Part shown: piece by piece, positions 1 through 4,477 of the stretch
Position numbering within the stretch: the stretch's first letter is position 1
How the letters are laid out: the number at the start of each line of letters is the position of its first letter
Source of the DNA: Candidatus Alcyoniella australis
GTDB lineage: Bacteria; Lernaellota; Lernaellaia; JAVCCG01; Alcyoniellaceae
Reading direction: 5' to 3'
Length of the DNA stretch: 5,221 bases
NCBI GenBank assembly: GCA_030765605.1
Contig: JAVCCG010000055.1
Location: 1-5,221, forward strand
The notes under the pieces: model-generated
What the model saw: only the letters and a program-made list of their open reading frames with translations
Database searches by the model: none
Told to the model about the DNA's origin: nothing
Translations under genes and position numbers: made by a program

Positions 1-543
1 ACTTGTACCAGACCAGGTGGATGCGGTCCTGGCCGTCGATGGCCGCGGCGAGCATGCCGCCGCACTCGGGCATCGGCTCGATAGTCTGATTGACCCATTC
101 GCCGCTGACCAGCGTGGTGTGCAGCAGCTGGCCCACGGCGCTGCCCAGGCGGATAACGTGCGGCGTGCCCGCGGAGTCCAGGGCGATCGAGCGATCATGC
201 GGTATTCATCTGAACTGTCGAGCAGCTCGACGCGCCAACCCTTATTCTCGCGCTGGGCGTAATACAGGTTGTTTAGCTCGAAGGTGTGGCCGTCGTACTG
301 GTTGTCAGTGAACACCAATTGCTCGGCGTCGACGCTTTGGCTGATGTTTGTTACGTAGTCGTCCTGATCCGCAGTCTCGAACACGGCTTCGAGTTCCCAG
401 ACGTAGCCTGTGGGCGACTCGTCGTCATCGTCGAGCAGGTCGTCGTCATCATCATCGTCGTCGTCTGCGCAGCCGCAGCCCGTGCCGAGTGCACAAATCA
501 AGAAAGTTGCGCAGAGCAACACGATTAGACGCCAATTTTTCAT
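1..543 (-). CDS. Repeat-containing lipoprotein with poly-Asp N-terminus; 3' partial and apparently frameshifted
   Basis: Starts at ATG 543-541 behind a strong GGAGGA ribosome site (spacer about 5). The N-terminus has basic residues (K2, R5), a hydrophobic stretch 6-19 and Cys at 23 and 25, which looks like a lipoprotein signal, although the lipobox (L-G-T-G-C) is imperfect. Nine consecutive Asp follow (27-35), then LLDDDD, likely a flexible acidic spacer outside the membrane. The rest resembles short repeats of the type 'LYYA..GW..E.LDSS...SIALDSAGTPHV', as in beta-propeller-like surface proteins. The initial frame holds to about codon 115 (R115, 201-199); afterwards sensible sequence (IALDSAGTPHV, then AIDGQDRIHLVWYK) appears only in another minus frame, from about 199 to the window edge. 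The initial frame stays open to position 1 but its residues become Arg/Ser/Pro-rich. Either a sequencing error or a pseudogene. The 3' end is outside the window. Function is unknown; I infer a secreted, membrane-anchored protein. Confidence 0.5.
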   Translation of the reverse strand, partial: MKNWRLIVLLCATFLICALGTGCGCADDDDDDDDDLLDDDDESPTGYVWELEAVFETADQDDYVTNISQSVDAEQLVFTDNQYDGHTFELNNLYYAQRENKGWRVELLDSSDEYRMIARSPWTPRARRTLSAWAAPWASCCTPRWSAANGSIRLSSRCPSAAACSPRPSTARTASTWSGTS

Positions 544-581
544 GGGATCCTCCCCCGAACGCCCCAAATATAAGCGAACAA

Positions 582-610
582 ATTATAACGCACGAGGGGA
601 TGTATCAGAA
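582..610 (-). promoter_or_regulatory. Candidate sigma70-type promoter for the lipoprotein gene
   Basis: On the minus strand there is a perfect TATAAT at 587-582, about 40 nt upstream of the lipoprotein ATG, in an AT-rich island within GC-rich DNA. A weak -35 match (TTCTGA, 3 of 6) lies at 610-605 with a 17-nt spacer. The element sits immediately after the stop codon of the upstream isomerase gene, so the lipoprotein could be transcribed on its own. The -10 match is direct; promoter activity is inferred. Confidence 0.4.
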
Positions 611-611
611 A

Positions 612-1502
612 TTAATCGATTAAAGTTCGCAAGCGCTCCACTGCCGCGGCTGTCCCTTCGAGTTTGGCGCGATAGGCCGCCTCACCCGCCTGGTGCTTAG
701 GCACGATCATCTCCAACGTGATCGAGCGCAGGCGAGGGGCACGGGCCAGCAGCGGCATCACCGTCGGCCAGTCGATGGTTCCCTCGAACGGCACCAGGTG
801 CTCGTCGTCCTGGCCGTGGTTGTCCGACAGGTGCGCGGCGATCAGCCTCTCGCCCACGTCGTGCAGATCCTGCACCGCGTCGCCGGGCACGTGGGAGTGG
901 GCCACGTCAATACACAGGCCCACGCGTTCATGACCCACGGCGTCGCAGAACCTGCCCAGCATTGCCGCTGTGGTGCCCGGGCTCATCACGTTCTCCACGG
1001 CCACGTACAGGCCCAACGGCTCGATCACCTTCCACAGCTTCTCGAACTCGCGCAGGTATGTGTCGTAGCCCTGCTCGGTGGTCCAGGCGCGGTAGATTTT
1101 GGCCGGGGCGATCGATCCGTCGCCGTTGACCTCGACCTCCTCGTCGCCCTGGCCGTGCTCCACCAGCAGCTCGCAGCCCAGGTCCGCGGCCACGCGCGCC
1201 ATCTGCGCCTTGACCTCGAACGCCTGGCGCAGCCAGGGCTCGTAGGGCTCGGACAGGCTTAGGTAGTGAAACGATGATTTGTCCGTATCAATGTGAAACG
1301 GCAGGTGCAGCGAGCGCGGCTTGAGGCCGAACTCTTCCAACCAGCGGGCGAGCTGCGCCACGCGTTTAGGGTCGCGCCAGTCGAAGCGCTCGGGCGTGCC
1401 GTCGATCTCAACGTACTTGAAGCCGTACTCGGGCAGCAGCGCCAGGTGGCGCTGTTCCAAGGGCACGCCCTCGAACAGGCAGGTGCCTATCGAGAAATCC
1501 AT
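612..1502 (-). CDS. Sugar phosphate isomerase/epimerase-like TIM-barrel protein (AP endonuclease family 2 fold)
   Basis: A 296-residue cytoplasmic protein of the xylose-isomerase-like TIM-barrel superfamily (Pfam PF01261), whose members are metal-dependent isomerases, epimerases or endonuclease IV relatives. Visible barrel motifs in order: VEIDGTPERFDW (31-42), LHLPFH (65-70), LLVEHGQGDEE (112-122), VAVENV (167-172), GLCIDVAHSH (195-204), AAHLSDNHGQDDEH (222-235), FEGTIDW (239-245) and ITLEM (261-265). Likely metal or catalytic residues are H66, E170, D199, H202, H224 and E264. Length is normal for the family. I chose ATG 1502 over the in-frame ATG at 1535 because GGAGG lies 5 nt upstream of 1502, and the earlier start would add eleven unconserved residues that cover an inverted repeat. 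The substrate cannot be read from sequence. It is separated from the metal-cluster genes by 184 bp, and a pathway link to them is not evident. Family call is confident; exact reaction is unknown. Confidence 0.9.
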   Translation of the reverse strand: MDFSIGTCLFEGVPLEQRHLALLPEYGFKYVEIDGTPERFDWRDPKRVAQLARWLEEFGLKPRSLHLPFHIDTDKSSFHYLSLSEPYEPWLRQAFEVKAQMARVAADLGCELLVEHGQGDEEVEVNGDGSIAPAKIYRAWTTEQGYDTYLREFEKLWKVIEPLGLYVAVENVMSPGTTAAMLGRFCDAVGHERVGLCIDVAHSHVPGDAVQDLHDVGERLIAAHLSDNHGQDDEHLVPFEGTIDWPTVMPLLARAPRLRSITLEMIVPKHQAGEAAYRAKLEGTAAAVERLRTLID

Positions 1503-1507
1503 AGTTG

Positions 1508-1512
1508 CCTCC
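1508..1512 (-). promoter_or_regulatory. Ribosome binding site that decides the isomerase start
   Basis: GGAGG reads on the minus strand at 1512-1508, followed by CAACT and ATG 1502-1500. This spacing favours the start at 1502 over the upstream in-frame ATG at 1535, which has no comparable site. Confidence 0.8.
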
Positions 1513-1521
1513 GGCCGATCG

Positions 1522-1551
1522 ATCGTACGGCGCATATCATGCGCCGCTCAA
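1522..1551 (-). promoter_or_regulatory. Candidate promoter of the isomerase gene with a palindrome in its spacer
   Basis: On the minus strand TTGAGC (1551-1546, 4 of 6 to TTGACA) and TACGAT (1527-1522, 4 of 6 to TATAAT) are 18 bp apart. The spacer is almost entirely an inverted repeat: an 8-bp arm CGGCGCAT, a 3-nt centre, and its complement, spanning 1528-1546. A palindrome in this position is the arrangement used by MerR-type and some other activators or repressors. Predicted transcription would start only about 12-15 nt before the GGAGG site or overlap it, giving a very short leader. The inverted repeat is seen directly; the promoter assignment is inference from two modest hexamer matches. 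Confidence 0.3.
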
Positions 1552-1554
1552 CGC

Positions 1555-1569
1555 CCGGCTTAGAGCCGG
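1555..1569. repeat. Short inverted repeat in the gap between the mrp fusion and the isomerase
   Basis: A perfect 6-bp stem CCGGCT / AGCCGG with a 3-nt loop. No T-run follows on either strand, so it is not a classical intrinsic terminator. It lies 8 bp from the larger inverted repeat at 1528-1546. Together they make this gap unusually rich in hairpin-forming sequence. Confidence 0.5.
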
Positions 1570-1670
1570 CACAAAACTCGTGAGCGCACCATGCTCGTTG
1601 CACAAAGATGCTTGCCGCGTCGCGGCATGGGTCGTCGCGTCACGATTTGGGTCCGCTCGCGTGCTTTGCG

Positions 1671-1687
1671 GGCACCTCGAAGGTGCC
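1671..1687 (-). terminator. Hairpin directly after the mrp-ORP fusion gene; possible transcription end
   Basis: A perfect 7-bp stem GGCACCT / AGGTGCC with a 3-nt loop begins at the last base of the TAG stop codon (1689-1687) of the Mrp fusion gene. Read as minus-strand RNA it is a GC-rich hairpin with a UUCG-like loop. No U-tract follows (CGCAAAGC...), so if it ends the operon it would be a non-canonical or Rho-assisted terminator, or instead a 3'-end stabilising stem. The hairpin is direct; its role is inferred. Confidence 0.4.
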
Positions 1688-2931
1688 TAGTGGTCGCAGA
1701 TGTTGTCGCCGGTCGCCAGGGTTCCGGCGATGTATTGCCGCACCAGCTCCTCGGGGGTCGATCCGGGTTGCGCACCCACGCGCACCTCAATGCCGAAATC
1801 TGTGAAGAACTGCTGCGCGCGCGATCCCATGCCGCCGGCGATGATGATATTGGCCCCTTGCTCACTGAGCCAGCGCGGCAGCACGCCCGGCTCGTGGGGC
1901 GGTGGCGGAAGCTGCTTGGTGTCGATGATCTCGTTGTTTTGCACGCTAACCAGGGTAAATACTTCGCAGTGGCCGAAGTGCGCGCACATCGTGCCCTCAG
2001 CCGTTGGAATCGCAATATTGGTAACTGCGCTTGAGCCCTGCGGCTCGGCCGTTTGCGGCTGCTGCGATGGCTTTGATTCAGCGGGCTGCTGTTCGTTGCC
2101 TGACGATGCGGCCACGATTTTTTCGAGAATTTCGTTGTAGGCCGCCTGCACCGGCCAGCCGTCCTGCTGGAGCATCAGCGGCTTGCCTGCGTCGCCGGAT
2201 ACCACCACCCGCGGGTCCAGGGGGATGCCGCCGAGGAACGGCACCTTGGCCGCTTCGGCCGTGCGCTTTCCGCCGCCGGAGCCGAACAGCGCCTCGCTGT
2301 GGCCGCAGTGGGGGCAGACGTAGGAGCCCATGTTTTCGATCAGACCCAGCACCGGCATGTTCACCGAACGGCAGAAGGTCAGCGATTTGCGGACGTCGGC
2401 CAGTGAGACCTCCTGAGGCGTGGTCACCACCAACGCTTTGACGCCGGTGAAGTCCTGGGCCACGGTCAGCGGCTCGTCGCCGGTCCCCGGAGGGGAATCG
2501 ATCAGCAGGTAGTCCAGATCGCCCCACTGGCTGTCGGCCACGAACTGGCGGATCACGCCGATTTTCAACGGGCCGCGCCAGATTACCGCATCGTCTTTGC
2601 TCTTCAGTAGGTTGCCCATTGAAAGCACTTTGAGGTTGGGCAGAAACTGCAGCGGGGTAATGCCTTCGGGCGAGGTCTGCGGATGTTCGTCGACCAGGCC
2701 CAGCAGTCCGGGCACGGTCGGGCCGTGCAGGTCGATGTCGAGCAGGCCGACCTGATACCCGCGCTTGGCCAGCCCCACGGCGAGGTTGGCGGCCACGGTG
2801 CTCTTGCCCACGCCGCCCTTGCCGCTCATCACCAGGATCTTGTTTTTTACTTTGGCCAAAGTCTCGGTTATGCGCTCGGTCTGGGCCTGCATCTGCGCTT
2901 TGCGATCGGACTGTTGCTGATTATCTTGCAC
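1687..2931 (-). CDS. mrp: Mrp/NBP35-family Fe-S carrier ATPase fused to a C-terminal NifX/ORP-type domain (MrpORP-like)
   Basis: A 414-residue cytoplasmic protein with two modules. Residues about 28-275 are an Mrp/ApbC-type P-loop ATPase: deviant Walker A SGKGGVGKST (36-45), LLDIDLHGPTVPG (63-75), MGNLL (105-109), IDSPPGTGDEP (144-154) and the cluster-bridging motif CPHC (206-209). Mrp proteins bind a labile 4Fe-4S cluster at the dimer interface through this CxxC and pass it to target proteins. A Gln/Pro/Ser-rich linker (about 275-302) leads to a NifX/NifB-C-type domain (PF02579, about 303-410) with AHFGHCEVF (317-325), PPPPHEPGVLPRWL (342-355), IIAGGMGSRAQ (363-373) and terminal CDH. This matches the MrpORP architecture of Desulfovibrio (DVU2109). 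The start is GTG 2931-2929, with GGAG 6 nt upstream. It is the last gene of the cluster, 59 nt after the stand-alone ORP-type gene, and a hairpin follows its stop. Transfer of a cluster to the neighbouring ORP-type protein is inferred. Confidence 0.95.
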   Translation of the reverse strand: MQDNQQQSDRKAQMQAQTERITETLAKVKNKILVMSGKGGVGKSTVAANLAVGLAKRGYQVGLLDIDLHGPTVPGLLGLVDEHPQTSPEGITPLQFLPNLKVLSMGNLLKSKDDAVIWRGPLKIGVIRQFVADSQWGDLDYLLIDSPPGTGDEPLTVAQDFTGVKALVVTTPQEVSLADVRKSLTFCRSVNMPVLGLIENMGSYVCPHCGHSEALFGSGGGKRTAEAAKVPFLGGIPLDPRVVVSGDAGKPLMLQQDGWPVQAAYNEILEKIVAASSGNEQQPAESKPSQQPQTAEPQGSSAVTNIAIPTAEGTMCAHFGHCEVFTLVSVQNNEIIDTKQLPPPPHEPGVLPRWLSEQGANIIIAGGMGSRAQQFFTDFGIEVRVGAQPGSTPEELVRQYIAGTLATGDNICDH

Positions 2932-2937
2932 GGATTA

Positions 2938-2941
2938 CTCC
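2938..2941 (-). promoter_or_regulatory. Ribosome binding site supporting the GTG start of the Mrp fusion
   Basis: GGAG at 2941-2938 is followed by a 6-nt spacer and GTG 2931-2929. The next in-frame Met is 13 codons later and lacks a good site, so the non-ATG start is preferred. Confidence 0.7.
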
Positions 2942-2990
2942 AAGTACTTTGTTTTTCAATTCGTGATCCGATTCCGTAAGCCGGTGGGCG

Positions 2991-3353
2991 TTATACCCAA
3001 TGTCCTGTGACGTTGGCGTCGGAGCTGGGCTGGTATTTGCCGGCCTTGAAATCCTCGATCGCTTGCCGTACGGTTCCGGTCGCGCCAGAATAGATCTTGA
3101 TTCCGGCGCTGCTGAGCACGGCGAAGGCCTTGGGTCCGCAGTTGCCGGTGAGCACGGCCTCGGCGCCCGAGGTGACCACGGACTGTCCGGCCTGGACCCC
3201 GGCTCCCTGCATCGCATGCAGGTTTTGCTCGTTGCCCAGCACCTTGTGCTCGCCGCTGTCAGTATCATACAGGATCATGCAGCGGGCACGGCCAAAGCGC
3301 GGGTCTACTTCGGAGTCAAGGCTTTCGCCGACGGATGTTATCAATAGTTTCAT
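2991..3353 (-). CDS. NifB/NifX-family Mo-Fe cluster-binding protein, orange-protein (ORP)-like
   Basis: A 120-residue single-domain protein of the dinitrogenase iron-molybdenum cofactor biosynthesis family (PF02579), the group that includes NifX, NafY and the Desulfovibrio orange protein, which bind Mo/Fe/Cu-sulfide clusters. Family motifs are MKLLITS at the N-terminus, DPRFGRA (17-23), NEQNLHAMQGAGVQAGQ (41-57), VLTGNCGPKAF (67-77), AGIKIYSG (83-90), TVRQAIEDFKAGK (94-106) and GHW (117-119). Cys residues are at 25 and 72. The start is ATG 3353 with AGGA 6 nt upstream. It lies 27 nt after the zinc-ribbon gene and 59 nt before the Mrp fusion, which carries a second, divergent copy of the same domain. 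It is the likely cluster acceptor or storage protein of this operon. No nif structural genes are visible, so a role in nitrogenase assembly is unlikely. Which metal it binds cannot be read from sequence. Confidence 0.93.
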   Translation of the reverse strand: MKLLITSVGESLDSEVDPRFGRARCMILYDTDSGEHKVLGNEQNLHAMQGAGVQAGQSVVTSGAEAVLTGNCGPKAFAVLSSAGIKIYSGATGTVRQAIEDFKAGKYQPSSDANVTGHWV

Positions 3354-3380
3354 CGTTTGTCCTTTCCGGATCGTTCTCGA

Positions 3381-3608
3381 TTATTTTTCACAACAGCGCT
3401 TGGGCTGATCGCAGGGTTCGCCGCGTCCGCAGCACGCGCTGTTGTCCGATGAGTGGCCTTGGCCGTTGATTGCGAACCCGCCGGGCGCGCTGAGTTGCTT
3501 CGCGGCCTCGCCCTCACAAAACGGGCAGACCGGCGCGGGCTCGTCAGCGTTTTGCAGCCGTTCGAACTGCACGCCGCATTCAAGACAGATGTATTCGTAG
3601 ATCGGCAC
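3381..3608 (-). CDS. FmdB-type small zinc-ribbon protein with a Cys-rich C-terminal tail
   Basis: A 75-residue protein beginning MPIYEYICLECG, the hallmark of the FmdB/CxxC_CxxC zinc-ribbon family (PF09723). The ribbon ligands are C8, C11, C28 and C31. After a Gly/Ser-rich stretch (GGFAINGQGHSS) comes a tail with five more Cys: C59, C60, C66, C72, C73, so nine Cys in 75 residues. FmdB-type proteins are usually annotated as putative regulators, but most are functionally uncharacterised. The start is GTG 3608-3606, decided by AAGGAG 5 nt upstream; this site overlaps the stop codon of the upstream ATPase, with only 2 nt between the genes, suggesting translational coupling. The ORP-like gene follows after 27 nt. 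Position inside the metal-cluster operon suggests metal sensing or delivery, which is inference. The tail could bind a second metal or cluster, or form disulfides. Confidence 0.9.
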   Translation of the reverse strand: MPIYEYICLECGVQFERLQNADEPAPVCPFCEGEAAKQLSAPGGFAINGQGHSSDNSACCGRGEPCDQPKRCCEK

Positions 3609-3610
3609 GG

Positions 3611-4477
3611 CTACTCCTTGTGCAGCAAGCGCATGGTCTCGTTGTAAACCGCGCGCAGCACTTCGAGGGTCGCTGATTCGCCGAGCTCGGGCAGTGTGCG
3701 CGCCGCGAGCTGCGCGCGGGTGATTGCGCTGTCAAAGGGCACGCGGCCGACAACTGTGGCCCCGAGCTGCACGGCGCGTTCCTCGATTTGCTCACACATT
3801 CTTTCGTCGATGTCGTAACGGTTGACACAGATCGCACTGGGCAGCTTGAAGTGCGCGGCGAGCTGCAGCACGCGTTCCAAATCGTGCAGGCCCGAGGGCG
3901 AGGGCTCGCTGATAATCAGCAGCATATTCGCGCCGCTGAGCGAGGCGATCACCGGGCAGCCGATGCCCGGCGGGCCGTCAACGAGCAGCGTCTCGATTCC
4001 GCGCTGGGCGCAGACCTCCACCGCGCGTGCCTTGACCTGGGACACGAGCTTGCCCGAGTTCTCCTGGGCAATGCCCAGCCGGGCGTGGATCAGCGGGCCG
4101 AAGCGCGTTTCGGACTCGAACCAGCGGCCCGCGATCTCGTGGGTCAGGCTGATGCTCGTAACCGGGCAGTGGTCGGCGCAGGCGCCGCAGCCCTCGCAGG
4201 CTAATTGGTCGATGACGAACTGCGGCGAGATCGCCTCAAAGCGGCACAGCTCGAGACAGCGGCCGCATTCGCTGCACTGTTCGAGGTCGTTGCTCGCGCT
4301 TAGGCCGCCGAGAAACTCGTGTTCGAGTGCGACCTGCGGGTCGAGAATCAGGTGCAGGTCGGCCGCGTCCACGTCGCAGTCGGCCAGGGCAACGTTGTCC
4401 GCCAGTGCGGCGAACGCGCCGACGATGCTGGTCTTGCCAGTGCCGCCCTTGCCGCTGAGCACTACTAACTGTTTCAT
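3611..4477 (-). CDS. MinD/ParA-family ATPase with inserted 2x[4Fe-4S] ferredoxin domain (second of a pair; DVU2103/DVU2104-like)
   Basis: A 288-residue P-loop ATPase. Walker A of the deviant MinD/Mrp type is SGKGGTGKTS (8-17). DCDVDAADLHL (33-43) is the switch region after the first strand. A ferredoxin-type insert has C68, C71, C74, C78 and C94, C97, C100, C104, enough for two 4Fe-4S clusters. The second ATPase half carries LLVDGPPGIGCPV (164-176) with a Cys directly after the switch II loop, and CVNRYDID (217-224). The ORF is open upstream to about 4813, but that extension overlaps the neighbouring ATPase in another frame. The true start is ATG 4477-4475, which shares ATGA with the stop of the preceding paralogue and lies at the normal distance before Walker A; the ribosome site is weak, consistent with coupled translation. 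Such ATPases occur in pairs next to NifX/ORP genes in anaerobes. Using ATP to load or move Fe-S or Mo-type clusters is the likely role; heterodimerisation with the upstream paralogue is inferred. Confidence 0.93.
   Translation of the reverse strand: MKQLVVLSGKGGTGKTSIVGAFAALADNVALADCDVDAADLHLILDPQVALEHEFLGGLSASNDLEQCSECGRCLELCRFEAISPQFVIDQLACEGCGACADHCPVTSISLTHEIAGRWFESETRFGPLIHARLGIAQENSGKLVSQVKARAVEVCAQRGIETLLVDGPPGIGCPVIASLSGANMLLIISEPSPSGLHDLERVLQLAAHFKLPSAICVNRYDIDERMCEQIEERAVQLGATVVGRVPFDSAITRAQLAARTLPELGESATLEVLRAVYNETMRLLHKE
3614..3619 (-). promoter_or_regulatory. Ribosome binding site for the GTG-started zinc-ribbon gene
   Basis: AAGGAG at 3619-3614 abuts the TAG stop of the upstream ATPase, with a 5-nt spacer to GTG 3608-3606. 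It fixes the zinc-ribbon start and ties its translation to the preceding gene. Confidence 0.75.

Noticed and set aside
612-623. Perfect 12-bp palindrome TTAATCGATTAA
   Set aside because: It covers the last codons and stop of the isomerase, so the bases are largely set by coding; it is close to the lipoprotein promoter candidate and could be an operator, but nothing else supports this.
693-1262. Long plus-strand open frame (189 codons) opposite the isomerase
   Set aside because: Antisense shadow of the isomerase; composition (Ala/His/Arg/Gln) reflects the reverse complement of a GC-rich gene and no family motif is seen.
1503-1535. Earlier ATG start for the isomerase at 1535
   Set aside because: It adds eleven residues unlike the family and has no good ribosome site, whereas ATG 1502 has GGAGG at ideal spacing.
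1560-2015. Minus-strand open frame overlapping the 3' end of the Mrp fusion and the following gap
   Set aside because: It runs out of frame through the conserved ORP domain and is Arg/Ser-rich without motifs; it is a shadow frame.
2932-2990. Possible separate promoter or terminator between the ORP-like gene and the Mrp fusion
   Set aside because: The 59-bp gap contains a TTGAAA but no matching -10 at proper spacing, no sigma54 -24/-12 element and no stable hairpin; the genes are more simply read as one operon.
2921-3268. Minus-strand open frame overlapping the ORP-like gene and the Mrp leader
   Set aside because: Out of frame with the conserved NifX/ORP motifs and of low-complexity composition.
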